Below are positions 1 to 8,548 of a DNA stretch of 41,546 nt, in pieces; the first letter of the stretch is position 1, and every line of letters starts with the position of its first letter. The DNA is from Actinomycetes bacterium (GTDB lineage: Bacteria; Actinomycetota; Acidimicrobiia; Acidimicrobiales; Palsa-688): NCBI GenBank assembly GCA_021828475.1, contig JAJZIY010000025.1, positions 1-41,546 on the forward strand, in the 5' to 3' direction. A program made the position numbers and the translations under genes. The notes under the pieces were generated by a model. The model worked only from the letters and a program-made list of their open reading frames with translations, made no database searches and was not told where the DNA came from.

Positions 1-371
1 CTGTCGAGCGGTGCCAGGGCTCGATTGTCAACGTGGGCTCGATCTCGGGCATCGTGGTCAACCGGCCCCAGTGGCAGCCGTCCTACAACGCTTCCAAGGC
101 GGCGGTGCACCAGTTGACGAGGTCGCTGGCCGGCGAATGGGCACCGTACAACGTGAGGGTCAATGCGCTGGCTCTGGGCTACGTGGCCACTGACATGACC
201 GGGGAGCTGGTCGACCCCGAGCGGGTCAGGCGCTGGGTGGAGGACGTGCCCATGCAGCGGATGGCCGACCCCGACGAGGTGGCACCTGCGGTCGTCTACC
301 TGGCCAGCCCTGCCTCGAGTTTCGCTACGGGCACGATCATGGTGCTCGACGGCGGCTACACCGTATGGTGA
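1..371 (+). CDS. SDR-family short-chain dehydrogenase/reductase, 3' part only
   Basis: This is the C-terminal part of a classical short-chain dehydrogenase/reductase, an NAD(P)-dependent oxidoreductase with a Rossmann fold. The 5' end lies outside the window and the reading frame is open from base 3. The visible part has the beta-strand before the catalytic Ser (IVNVGSISG), the catalytic Tyr (codon 84-86) and Lys (codon 96-98) in a YNASK motif, the post-catalytic NALALGYVATDM segment that packs against the cofactor, and the usual C-terminus ending TIMVLDGGYTVW. The substrate cannot be told from this part; sugar or polyol dehydrogenases and FabG-like reductases share all these features. The next gene begins 10 nt after the stop on the same strand, so co-transcription is possible. 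Confidence 0.9.
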   Translation, partial: VERCQGSIVNVGSISGIVVNRPQWQPSYNASKAAVHQLTRSLAGEWAPYNVRVNALALGYVATDMTGELVDPERVRRWVEDVPMQRMADPDEVAPAVVYLASPASSFATGTIMVLDGGYTVW

Positions 372-381
372 CCCAAGGGCG

Positions 382-2604
382 GTGAGCCAGCCCCACAGCG
401 GGCCTGCCTCGCTCGAGCAAGGCGGTCAACGCCTGGCTCTCCGGCCGGCCGCTGGCAGTGGGGCCCAGCGCCTGGTCCTGCACCTTCCCGCCGAGCTGCG
501 CAGCGTGAGCACGGCCAGGGCGGAGCTCTCGGTCGCCGCCCGCCGCTGGGGCTGCGCCGAGGGGGTCGTGGAGGACGCCCGAGTCGCGCTCTCCGAGTTG
601 ATGAGCAACGGTGTGCTGCACGCCAGGACCGAGCTGGAGGTGGTCGTCTCCCTGTGCCAGGACGGCGGCCTGCGTATCGAGGTGCACGACATGAGCTCGG
701 TGCCCGTCCTCCCGCCGCTCGGCGCCGTTGCCAAACCGGTCTCGTTGCACGACCGGCCCGAAGCCCCAGGCCTCGACAGCGTCGGTGCGGTCCGGGCGAG
801 CGCCACGGGGCGTGGCCTGGCGATGGTGGCCGCCCTGGCGAGCAGCTGGGGATGGTCCCCCGAGCCCGGCGGCGGCAAGACCGTCTGGGCGGAGGTCGGC
901 GTGCCCGCGCCGACCGGTGCGCCTGGCGAGGGCATCTTTGCCGAGCGGTCCGTCCACCCCGTGCGCCCGGTCCGGCTGGTGGCCCTGCCGCTACGCCTGC
1001 TGAAGGAGTCGGAGGACCACCTCGACGACCTGTTCCGCGAGCTTCAGATGGCGAACATGGCCGCGCCGCAGCTGCGCCCAGGCGAGATGGTGGGTGCGAC
1101 GGCGGAGCTGTCCCTGATTGCGGACACTGTCAAGGGGAGGCTGGCGCGTCTGCGCGAGCCCGTGCGCCGGGGCATATGGGAGGCTTTGCGGCGCGGAGAT
1201 CGGCTGGTCGACCTGAACCTGCTGGCCGACGCCGGTATGCCGGAGGTCTTCGAGAGCTCGGATGACTTCCTGCGCCGGGCAGCACGGGCAGCGCGCGATG
1301 GGCTGTTGCTGACCGAGGAACCGGACCGCGAGGTGGTCGCCTGGCGGCGTTGGCTGCGCCGGGAGATGGAGGGCCAGATCGCTGGCCAACCGCCCAGGGC
1401 ATGCCCGTTCCCGGTCTGGGCCGTGGAGGCCGGCGGCGCAGGCGCCGATCGCGGGGGTGTCGGCCAGGGCCACCGGGAGGCGCTGGGCAGGCTGAAGGCC
1501 CTGTTCGCGGCGGCACTGGGCCCATCGCGTGCGGGTGCCGGCACAGGTGGCGTTGCGGCGCCGCCCGGGGGAGGTCCGCGCCGGGGCGGAGCGGGCGCGG
1601 CCTGGACAGGCCACGAGCTCGCCACGCTGAGGGGTTCGCTCGAGCTCGTGGTGTCGTCCCTGTCCGCCAGGCGCGGCGTCCTGATGACCCTGGCCGAAGA
1701 CAACGAGACGGTCGACTTCGGGCCATCGGTCGGGCTTTCGCCGCCGGTCATGTCCTATTGGCGGGCATCGTCGTTGTCGGCGGATCTTCCGGCCTCGGAA
1801 GCAATTCGGACGTCGAAGGCGCTCCTGTTCCGGACTTTCGCCGAGCTCGACGAAAGGTACCCGATATTTCTGTCGGCACCGTCCGAAAGTGATCCTGCTG
1901 TCGCATGTGTACCTGTGCCTGGCGGCAATGCCGGTAGCGCCGGCTGCCTGGTGGTCGGGTTCTCGCAGGCGCGGGATTTTCCGGCGGGCGAGGTCGCTTA
2001 CCTCGGGCAGGTGGCCGCCGAGATCGGACGGTACCTGGCGGCGGTCGAGGCGCGCCGGCGCAGGGCCATCGGGGCATCCCGCATGGAGGCGCTCGAGCGG
2101 GTTTCTGCGAGGTTGTCGCAGGCAGCGGAGGTGGGCGACGTGGTCGAGCAACTGCTCGCCTACGCCGTGGGCTTCCTCGTCGATGCGGCTGCGCTGTACC
2201 TGGTCGACGCCTCCGGCGTACCGCACTACGTCAAGGCGCGCCATCGTGACCGGGGCCGCCTCGCCGCCGCCGAGGAGCTCCTGAGCAGGCAACGGGCGGC
2301 CACCGACGCCAACAGCCTCGTGAACGAATGCGCGCGCAGCGGCCGGGTCACTGTGCTGCAGACCATTCCCGTCGATGCTGTCGCGGCCGGTACCCGTGAC
2401 GACGAAGATTATGGTCTCGTGCGTAAGCTGGCCATCGGTTCGGTCGGTGTCCTGCCGGCGCGCGCCGGGGGCCGTGTCGTGGCTGTGCTGAGCCTGGCCA
2501 AGGACGTCGGCCATTTCATAACCGAGGAGGACCTCGAGGTGGCTCGGCGCCTGGCGGACGACGCTGGCGAAGCGATATACCGGACGGGCCCGATCACCAG
2601 ATAG
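382..2604 (+). CDS. RsbW-type ATP-binding regulator with two GAF-like domains
   Basis: A 740-residue cytoplasmic signalling protein. Residues about 30-170 form a histidine-kinase-like ATPase domain of the anti-sigma-factor (RsbW/SpoIIAB) type, with an N-box (ALSELMSNGVLHA; Glu72, Asn76) and a glycine box (GRGLAMVAAL) near residue 145. A helical stretch (about 205-345) with RELQMANMAAP and LLADAGMPEVF resembles the linker seen in actinobacterial multi-domain RsbW/RsbU proteins. Two GAF-like sensory domains follow (about 411-560 and 570-738). A PP2C/SpoIIE phosphatase domain, often fused to this arrangement, is absent; the protein ends right after the second GAF. It may bind a sigma factor or anti-anti-sigma factor in a partner-switching cascade, but no partner gene is visible here. 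The GTG at 382 has an AAGGG only 2 nt upstream, so the start is uncertain. Confidence 0.85.
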   Translation: MSQPHSGPASLEQGGQRLALRPAAGSGAQRLVLHLPAELRSVSTARAELSVAARRWGCAEGVVEDARVALSELMSNGVLHARTELEVVVSLCQDGGLRIEVHDMSSVPVLPPLGAVAKPVSLHDRPEAPGLDSVGAVRASATGRGLAMVAALASSWGWSPEPGGGKTVWAEVGVPAPTGAPGEGIFAERSVHPVRPVRLVALPLRLLKESEDHLDDLFRELQMANMAAPQLRPGEMVGATAELSLIADTVKGRLARLREPVRRGIWEALRRGDRLVDLNLLADAGMPEVFESSDDFLRRAARAARDGLLLTEEPDREVVAWRRWLRREMEGQIAGQPPRACPFPVWAVEAGGAGADRGGVGQGHREALGRLKALFAAALGPSRAGAGTGGVAAPPGGGPRRGGAGAAWTGHELATLRGSLELVVSSLSARRGVLMTLAEDNETVDFGPSVGLSPPVMSYWRASSLSADLPASEAIRTSKALLFRTFAELDERYPIFLSAPSESDPAVACVPVPGGNAGSAGCLVVGFSQARDFPAGEVAYLGQVAAEIGRYLAAVEARRRRAIGASRMEALERVSARLSQAAEVGDVVEQLLAYAVGFLVDAAALYLVDASGVPHYVKARHRDRGRLAAAEELLSRQRAATDANSLVNECARSGRVTVLQTIPVDAVAAGTRDDEDYGLVRKLAIGSVGVLPARAGGRVVAVLSLAKDVGHFITEEDLEVARRLADDAGEAIYRTGPITR

Positions 2605-2623
2605 CCCGATACCGGACTGGTTC

Positions 2624-2629
2624 AGGAGG
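2624..2629 (+). promoter_or_regulatory. Shine-Dalgarno site for the GH3 gene
   Basis: AGGAGG lies 4 nt before GTG 2634. It fixes that codon as the start of the glycoside hydrolase gene. Confidence 0.75.
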
Positions 2630-2633
2630 GTAC

Positions 2634-4823
2634 GTGACCGAGCAGGGGACAGGTAAGCACGGGCGCGATGTGGCCGCCCTGGTGGAGGCGATGTCGCTCG
2701 ACGAGAAGGCGGACTTGAGCGCGGGGGTGGACGCCTGGCACACGGCCACGTTCGAGCACCTCGGGGTGGGGGCCGTGAAGATGACCGACGGGCCCAACGG
2801 AGCACGGGGCAACACGGGGGCCGACCATCTGAGCGTCACCCCGTCGATATGCATCCCCTCGGGCTCTGCCCTGGGTGCCACGTGGGACCCCGCGACGGTG
2901 GCGCAGGCGAGCGCGGCCGTCGCCCGCCAGGCGCGCGAGAAGTCTGCTCACGTCCTGCTGGCGCCGACGGTCAACCTTCACCGTCACCCGCTCTGGGGGC
3001 GTAACTTCGAGGCCTTCTCGGAGGACCCGTTCCTCACGGGCAAGCTGGGCGCTGCCTACATCAGGGCGGTCCAGTCGGAGGGCGTCGTGGCCACGGTCAA
3101 GCACCTGGTCTGCAACGAGACGGAACACGAGCGGCGGATGTGCTCGTCAGAGGTCGACGAGCGCACGCTGCGCGAGCTGTACCTGCTGCCCTTCGAGATG
3201 GCCGTCAGGGAAGCGTCGGTGCTGGCTGTCATGACGAGCTACAACCGGCTCAACGGTCGGTACCTCGCCGACGACGCCCGGCTCCTGACCGGGGTGCTGC
3301 GCGCTGAGTGGGGTTTCGAGGGCCTGGTCATGACCGACTGGTGGGCGCTGGCTTCTACGGTGGAGGCGGCGGAGGCCGGGCTGGACCTGGAGATGCCCGG
3401 ACCGGGGCGGGCGTTCGGCCCTGCGCTCGCCGAAGCCGTCCGCGAAGGCCGCTTACCCGAGGCGTGCCTCGACGCGATGGCCAGCCGCCTGTTGGGCGTC
3501 TTCGACCGCGTCGGCGCGTTGGAGCGCCCCGGCGACGACGCTGAGCACCCCTCGGACAGCGCAGGGGACAGGGAGGCGGTCAGGCGGGCTGCCACCGAGG
3601 CGATGGTCCTGCTCAGCAACGAGGGAGTGCTGCCTCTCCAGGTGTCGTCGCTACGGCGCGTCGCCCTCCTCGGCCCGGGTGCCCGGAGGCTGGCCATCAT
3701 GGGAGGAGGCAGCGCACGTGTGAGGCCGCACTACCAGCTGTCGCTCGTCGACGCGCTGGCGCAGCGGCTCGGCCCGGGGGTCGAGGTCTGCGTGGAGCCG
3801 GGCTGCGCTCTGCCCGCCGGTGCCGAGGAGGCGGCGGCGCCCACCGGGGACGAAGCATCCATGCGGGCAGCGGAGGAGGCAGCCCGGGCTGCAGACATCG
3901 CCATCGTGGTGGTGGGCACCAACGACTACTGGGAGAGCGAGAGCTACGACCGCACCACCATGGACCTTCCGGGGCGCCAGGCCGAGCTGGTGGAGCGGGT
4001 GCTGGACGCAAATCCATCGACGGTGGTGGTCCTCAACACCGGGGCCCCCGTGGCGTTGCCCTTCGCTGACCGGGCCAGGGCCATGCTCCAGTGCTGGTTC
4101 GGCGGCCAGGAGCTGGCGAACGCCATAACCGATGTCCTGGTGGGGGATGCCGAGCCGGGCGGGCGCCTGCCCGTCACTGTTCCCCAGCGGCTGGAGCACA
4201 CCCCGGCGTTCGGCAACTTCCCCGCCGAGTCGAGCGTCGTGCGCTACGGCGAGGGCCAACTGGTCGGTTACCGGTGGTACCAGGCCCGCTACCTGCCTGT
4301 CAGGTTCCCCTTCGGGCACGGCCTGTCCTACACGACCATCACCATGAGCAACATCAGGGCCAGTTCGTCCACCCTCGGTAGCGGGGGGGCGTTGACGATC
4401 GAGGTCGACCTCGAAAACGTGGGCACTCGCCCCGGGAGCGAAGTGGTGCAGGTGTACGTGGCCCCGCCGGGCGGGGGGGAGCTGGTGCCGGGAGGGCGGT
4501 TCCGGCCGGTGAAGACGCTCAAGGGGTTCGCGAAGCTCAGGCTGCAGCCGGGGGAGAGGACTACTGCCCGGGTCGAGCTCAACGAGCGCAGCTTCGCCTA
4601 CTACGACGTCGCCGACACCGCGTGGCCCGGGATCCTGGCGAGGCTCGACGGGCGGGACCCGGACCGCTCGCACAGCTTCCACCGTTCCCGGAGCGGGTGG
4701 TACGTGGACGCCGGCAGTTACCGCGTCGAGGTGGGCCGCAGTTGCGAGGACATCTGTGGCGCGGTCGAAGTCGAGGTGGCCGGAGGCGAGGCACCGCTGC
4801 CTCCCAGCTCCCCCGTCGGCTGA
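2634..4823 (+). CDS. Glycoside hydrolase family 3 beta-glucosidase-like enzyme
   Basis: A 729-residue GH3 enzyme, expected to release terminal beta-linked glucose (or xylose and similar sugars) from oligosaccharides or glycosides by a retaining mechanism. The N-terminal barrel (about 20-300) carries KHLVCNETEHERR and the nucleophile Asp235 in VMTDWWA. The alpha/beta sandwich domain (about 330-560) has the NDYWESESYDR segment (430-440), whose Glu is the likely acid/base. A fibronectin-III-like domain ends the protein (about 590-700, NVGTRPGSEVVQVYV), with PFGHGLSYT before it. Length and domain order match bacterial BglX/BglB-type enzymes without a PA14 insert. No signal peptide is seen, so it is probably intracellular and acts on imported oligosaccharides. 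The start has a good AGGAGG. The exact substrate is not predictable. Confidence 0.93.
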   Translation: MTEQGTGKHGRDVAALVEAMSLDEKADLSAGVDAWHTATFEHLGVGAVKMTDGPNGARGNTGADHLSVTPSICIPSGSALGATWDPATVAQASAAVARQAREKSAHVLLAPTVNLHRHPLWGRNFEAFSEDPFLTGKLGAAYIRAVQSEGVVATVKHLVCNETEHERRMCSSEVDERTLRELYLLPFEMAVREASVLAVMTSYNRLNGRYLADDARLLTGVLRAEWGFEGLVMTDWWALASTVEAAEAGLDLEMPGPGRAFGPALAEAVREGRLPEACLDAMASRLLGVFDRVGALERPGDDAEHPSDSAGDREAVRRAATEAMVLLSNEGVLPLQVSSLRRVALLGPGARRLAIMGGGSARVRPHYQLSLVDALAQRLGPGVEVCVEPGCALPAGAEEAAAPTGDEASMRAAEEAARAADIAIVVVGTNDYWESESYDRTTMDLPGRQAELVERVLDANPSTVVVLNTGAPVALPFADRARAMLQCWFGGQELANAITDVLVGDAEPGGRLPVTVPQRLEHTPAFGNFPAESSVVRYGEGQLVGYRWYQARYLPVRFPFGHGLSYTTITMSNIRASSSTLGSGGALTIEVDLENVGTRPGSEVVQVYVAPPGGGELVPGGRFRPVKTLKGFAKLRLQPGERTTARVELNERSFAYYDVADTAWPGILARLDGRDPDRSHSFHRSRSGWYVDAGSYRVEVGRSCEDICGAVEVEVAGGEAPLPPSSPVG

Positions 4824-4982
4824 GCTCCCCGCTGACGTTGTGGCCGGCGGCACGGCCCGAGACGGCTGCGGACGCCAGGAAGAGGCGCCCGCAGTGCGTC
4901 GGGGCAGTGGGCCAAAGCGGGACGCGAAGACCCCTGTACCTCACCCGTACGTCGGAAATTGCCGCAAATAGCCGGGTACATC

Positions 4983-5015
4983 TGCGCCGGGGCGGCACTT
5001 TGCCGCTCCGGCGCA
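4983..5015. terminator. Strong hairpin between convergent genes, likely bidirectional terminator
   Basis: Bases 4983-4996 pair with 5002-5015 to form a 14-bp stem (13 Watson-Crick pairs and one G-T) closed by the 5-nt loop ACTTT. It lies 13 nt beyond the stop of the minus-strand gene ending at 5029 and about 160 nt past the GH3 stop. There is no clear T-run on either side, which is common for GC-rich actinobacterial terminators. The rest of 4824-4982 shows no gene I can support. Confidence 0.7.
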
Positions 5016-5028
5016 ATGTCGGTGGTGC

Positions 5029-6723
5029 CTATGTCCCCGCTATCGCTGCTACCGGGAGCGACCCGGACAGGTTGGCCGGGGTGGGCCAGGACTGCGCGTC
5101 GCCGAACGGGAAGACACGGCCGTCGGCGCCGGCCATGTAGTAGCCGTTGTCGTCGGTGGTGAGGGCGATGCCAACTATGTCGGATACCCGAATACCCTCG
5201 CCGGGCACCGAGCCGCGGAACCTGACGCCGCTGCCGAAGTTGAACGCACCGCCGTCGGCTCCGACCAGGATGTAGCCGGTGCCCGCGGAGGCGGGCAGGA
5301 TGGCGCGGATGTCGTTGACGTGCTTACCGATACCGGGCAGCGAACCGTAGAAGCGCGTTGTGCCGAAGGTGAACACGCCGCCGTCGGCGCCTACCAACAG
5401 GTAGCCGCTCCCGCTCGGGGAAGCAACCATGCCGACGACATCGTTCACCCGTATGTGGATACCCGGTAGCGAGCCGTGGAACTTGGCGTCGCCGAAGGTG
5501 AAGAACCCGCCGTCCGCTCCGACCAGGTAGTAACCCTTGGCATCGGCAGTCGGAGCGATGGCGACGATGTCGTGGACGTGCTTGCCGAGCCCGGGGAGAT
5601 CCCCGTAGAACTTGGCATCGCCGAAGGCGGATACCTTGCCGCTGCGCGTCACCATCCAGTACCCGTGGGCGTCCGGGGTTGCGGCCATACCCACGACCGG
5701 CCCGGTGGCGGCGGAGGTCTGCATGCTGCCGTAGTCAGCGGCCGCACCGAAGGCAAAGACCTGGCCGCCGGCGGTAGCGAGCCAGTAACCGGCAGCCGGC
5801 GGGTTGACCTTCTCGGAGAGCAGCGCCGAGGTCGACGGCTTGAAGCGCCCGGCGCCCGAGTAGAACGCCTGGACGGCGACCGAGCCGCTGGACGTGGTCG
5901 GTGCAGTGCAGGTGGCCTGCCCGTTGGAGATGTCCACGGGCACCGCTGCGCAGCTAGTGACCGCCGTGCCATTGGCGAAGAAACTCACCGTACCGCCCAC
6001 CGGCTTCGGCGCGACCGTAGCCGTGTACGTGACCGTCTGGCCGAGCGGGGCCGGGTTGGCCGACGACGTAAGAGTGGTCGTCGTCGGCGCGGGCGGCGCC
6101 GTCGTCGTCGTGGTGGTCTCGTTCTTGGCCAGGAGGTTGAACTCGTCTATCGACCACCAGTACGTCTTGGACGACCCGGTCAGGACCACCCGTACGAAAC
6201 GGGAGTCCGTGGTGTGGAAACTGACGAGTTCCGGCGTGGCCGCGCCCGTGCAGGATGCTACCGTCGACCAGGACTTGCCGTCGTTGGAGACTTCGACGTT
6301 GTACGCGCGGGCATAGTCGGTGGCCGAGTTGGGGACGGCCATGGAAATCTCGTTGAAGATCTTGGGCGCTCCCAGGTCGACCTGGAAGTAGAGGCCGGGC
6401 TTCTGCGGTTCGCCGGAGGTGAAGCGCGTCTTGAGGTTGCCGTCCAGGGCGTAGGGCGCGACACCGGACGAGCTGGAGGGAGCGTTGCTGCTCGCCACCC
6501 AACCATTGCGGTCCAGTGCCTGCTCGCCGCTGGCCGATGCGGCGCAGTTCGAGCCGGCAATGGGCACTGTCGTGGGTGTCGTAGTGGTCGTTGTCGTCGT
6601 GGCCGTAGCGGCCGACGCTCCGCCCGCCGGCGCCAGAGCGGTGGCGCTCAGCGCGACCGCCGAGAAGGCCATCAGGGTGGCCCTGGCGCTGGGATTTCGG
6701 CGAGCGTACGATCGGTTCAGCAT
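5029..6723 (-). CDS. Secreted discoidin (F5/8 type C) / Ig-like / tandem-repeat surface protein
   Basis: A 564-residue exported protein. A signal peptide (1-39, basic start, hydrophobic core, GGASAA end) leads into a poly-Thr linker. Residues about 60-205 form an F5/8 type C (discoidin) carbohydrate-binding-like domain (GLYFQVDLGAPKIFNEISM; FVRVVLTGSSKTYWW). A second Thr-rich linker precedes an Ig-like domain (about 215-310; PAPLGQTVTYTATV). The last 250 residues hold six repeats of about 45 residues, each with a GY(W/Y/L) start, a G(G/K)xFxFG core and a (F/Y)xGSLPG end, suggesting a beta-propeller. The start is supported by AGGAGGT about 7 nt upstream of ATG 6723. No catalytic motif is seen, so adhesion or glycan binding outside the cell is inferred. 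No transmembrane anchor or LPXTG motif is present. Confidence 0.88.
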   Translation of the reverse strand: MLNRSYARRNPSARATLMAFSAVALSATALAPAGGASAATATTTTTTTTPTTVPIAGSNCAASASGEQALDRNGWVASSNAPSSSSGVAPYALDGNLKTRFTSGEPQKPGLYFQVDLGAPKIFNEISMAVPNSATDYARAYNVEVSNDGKSWSTVASCTGAATPELVSFHTTDSRFVRVVLTGSSKTYWWSIDEFNLLAKNETTTTTTAPPAPTTTTLTSSANPAPLGQTVTYTATVAPKPVGGTVSFFANGTAVTSCAAVPVDISNGQATCTAPTTSSGSVAVQAFYSGAGRFKPSTSALLSEKVNPPAAGYWLATAGGQVFAFGAAADYGSMQTSAATGPVVGMAATPDAHGYWMVTRSGKVSAFGDAKFYGDLPGLGKHVHDIVAIAPTADAKGYYLVGADGGFFTFGDAKFHGSLPGIHIRVNDVVGMVASPSGSGYLLVGADGGVFTFGTTRFYGSLPGIGKHVNDIRAILPASAGTGYILVGADGGAFNFGSGVRFRGSVPGEGIRVSDIVGIALTTDDNGYYMAGADGRVFPFGDAQSWPTPANLSGSLPVAAIAGT

Positions 6724-7254
6724 TTGTTACCTCCTGTGCCAAGTAGGCCCGAGGTCCGAGGCGGCCGCCGGTACGAAACGGGCGGCGGTCCACCGGCGCG
6801 CTTGCACCGGCCCGGATGTGGGCGAACAACACCGCCGCACCTCGACCACGTAGAGCCATTGTGTGCTTACGAGTAGCCGCTACATGTCCTACCCCACCGA
6901 CGGCCTGAGGTAACTAGTCTGCGCACCCGAGCAGCTCGCAGCAGTTGTACGGGCAGGTGAAGGGGGGGTTCTGGCAGGCAGACCTGGCGTGGGCACGGCC
7001 AATCGCACGATTGCGAAGGTAGACTTGGCGCCTCCTGACTTGCCCGCTCGCACTGACATGCACGTTCACTGAGCGAAGACAAATGCTGCCGACCGGTGCC
7101 ACCCGGAGACGGCGACCGCCGTACCGTTCGCGCACGGTTCGCGGACGGAGCCCGTGGTCCTCCTACATCACGCCCCGTCACGCCCCCCGTCGCGCTCGGC
7201 GTGGAGCCAGGCCCCGTACGAGCACCCTGGCAGGGCGGCCTTGGCGAGACGGGT
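6724..7254. other. Intergenic region without a supported gene
   Basis: This 531-nt gap separates two minus-strand genes. It contains the ribosome-binding site AGGAGGT for the downstream gene (about 6731-6737 on the minus strand). A minus-strand frame at 6914-7135 encodes a short peptide ending in a Cys-rich tail, but it has no convincing ribosome-binding site and is not called as a gene here (see findings). Nothing else is recognisable. Confidence 0.5.
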
Positions 7255-7920
7255 TCACACTTGGAACGGCGTGAAGCTCTCGAAGGAGGGCTCGGTGCGA
7301 GGGTCCGGTAAGCGGAAGGCGCGCAATCGCGTCGCCCGGCTTGCCTGTTGGAGCTCCCAGCCGGTGTTGAGCTCGAAGTACCGCACGGCTGTCGCCACCG
7401 AGGGCCAGTGGCAGTCGTCGAGGACGACCAGGCCGCCGGGGCGGACCAACTCGCGCAGGAAGTAGAGGTCGACGAAGACGTTGTGGAACACGTGGCTTCC
7501 GTCCACGAAGGCAGCGTCGGCGACGAAGCCTTCGGCGACGAGCCGGGGGAGCGCCAGCTGGGACCGTTCGGCGACCAGGGCACAGAGGCCGCCGAGGCCC
7601 GCGCCCACCACCGCCTGCCAGCCGGCCTCCCCGAACGCTTGCTGGTAGGGGTCGATGATGACGTGCCTGGCGCCTTGGTGCCCCTGGGCCAGCAGGGCCT
7701 CCCCGATGGCCAGGGCCGAGCTGCCGTACGCGAGGCCGACCTCGACCACGACCCGAGCGTGTTCCGCGACGAGCATGTCTCTGAGGATGTCGCAGTCCTC
7801 GTCCGGGACGGAAATACGTTCGAAGTCACCCTCGGCCCGGAGACGGAGCGGGCCGGAGCCCGCTAGGTTGCGACGTGCCTTTTGCACAGCCTTGCGCAGT
7901 TCTTCGTCGGTCGGCACCAC
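7255..7920 (-). CDS. Class I SAM-dependent methyltransferase (Methyltransf_24-like)
   Basis: A 221-residue protein with the Rossmann core of class I methyltransferases. Motif I is VVVEVGLAYGSSAL (57-70), the second acidic strand is HVIIDPYQ (87-93), AAFVDGSHVFHNV (137-149) follows, and LVVLDDCHWPSV (164-175) corresponds to motif post-II. This FVDGSH...D layout is typical of the family related to O-methyltransferases and cephalosporin-hydroxylase-like enzymes that act on sugars or small molecules. The substrate is unknown. The start at GTG 7920 has no clear Shine-Dalgarno; GTG 7917 is equally possible. It precedes the secreted repeat protein on the same strand but is 531 nt away, so a shared transcript is not evident. 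Confidence 0.85.
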   Translation of the reverse strand: MVPTDEELRKAVQKARRNLAGSGPLRLRAEGDFERISVPDEDCDILRDMLVAEHARVVVEVGLAYGSSALAIGEALLAQGHQGARHVIIDPYQQAFGEAGWQAVVGAGLGGLCALVAERSQLALPRLVAEGFVADAAFVDGSHVFHNVFVDLYFLRELVRPGGLVVLDDCHWPSVATAVRYFELNTGWELQQASRATRLRAFRLPDPRTEPSFESFTPFQV

Positions 7921-8287
7921 CTACAGCATCGCCAAGCGACCCGCCACTCGTCAATGAGCCCTCGAGTGCTTGCGGGCCAGCCGTGCAGAAGGTGTACACC
8001 GAACGCCGCCTCACGGGTCGCGGGCGAATACGGACCGACGCGGCCGCGGGCGACCACCGTCCAAATTGAGCCCAATGGTCTAGACCACCTGTGACGGCCT
8101 CGCCACGTGAGGCGAACAGGAAGCGACCACGGGATCGGTGCGGCTTGACCGGGCCACCGCTTGCCTGGCTTGCCGGCGGCTACTGCGTGACGACCCTCAG
8201 GGCCAAAGCGGTCGGACCAAGTCTCGCCAACCCCGTCGACTCTTTAGCCCTGCGCCTTATACGTTGACCGGGTAAGCGTGTGACTTC
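7921..8287. other. Intergenic region, nothing recognised
   Basis: The 367 nt between two minus-strand genes hold no frame with convincing coding character. A minus-strand TATAAG box near 8260 could be a -10 element for the methyltransferase, but no matching -35 is visible. Confidence 0.4.
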
Positions 8288-8548
8288 TCATTCCCTCGTG
8301 GGACCATCGCCATATCCTCCTCGGCCGAAGCCGCCCACCGCCTCGGTCGGCTCGGCGAGCGTCCAGTAGCGCGCCCAGACCTGGCGGTAGACCACCTCGT
8401 CGGGCTTCGGGGCAACGCCGATGCCGTAGGGATTTATGGCGCTCGCTCGGCGATAGTAAAGCTCGAGAGCGAGATCGCGGGCGCTCCCCCAGGCCCAATT
8501 GCGGGTCTCGCGTCCCCATTTCTTGTAGCGTCGTTCAGGTCGGCTCAC
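8288..8548 (-). CDS. Small hypothetical protein, Trp/Tyr/Arg-rich
   Basis: An 86-residue protein I do not recognise. It is rich in Trp, Tyr and Arg (for example KKWGRETRNWAW and VWARYWTL) and ends in a Gly-rich tail (GGFGRGGYGDG). No membrane segment or signal peptide is present. The main support for a real gene is a good ribosome-binding site: GGAGG at 8556-8560 (minus strand) with a 7-nt spacer to GTG 8548. It lies between a 367-nt empty region and the tRNA-Gln gene and has no obvious partner. Confidence 0.5.
   Translation of the reverse strand: MSRPERRYKKWGRETRNWAWGSARDLALELYYRRASAINPYGIGVAPKPDEVVYRQVWARYWTLAEPTEAVGGFGRGGYGDGPTRE

Noticed and set aside
991..2805. Long open frame on the minus strand opposite the RsbW/GAF gene
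   Set aside because: Arg/Pro/His-rich translation without domains, typical of antisense frames in GC-rich DNA. The plus-strand frame has clear domain motifs.
5476..6876. 466-codon plus-strand frame opposite the secreted repeat protein
   Set aside because: Arg/Gly-rich and without domains. The minus-strand protein has a signal peptide, ribosome-binding site and identifiable domains.
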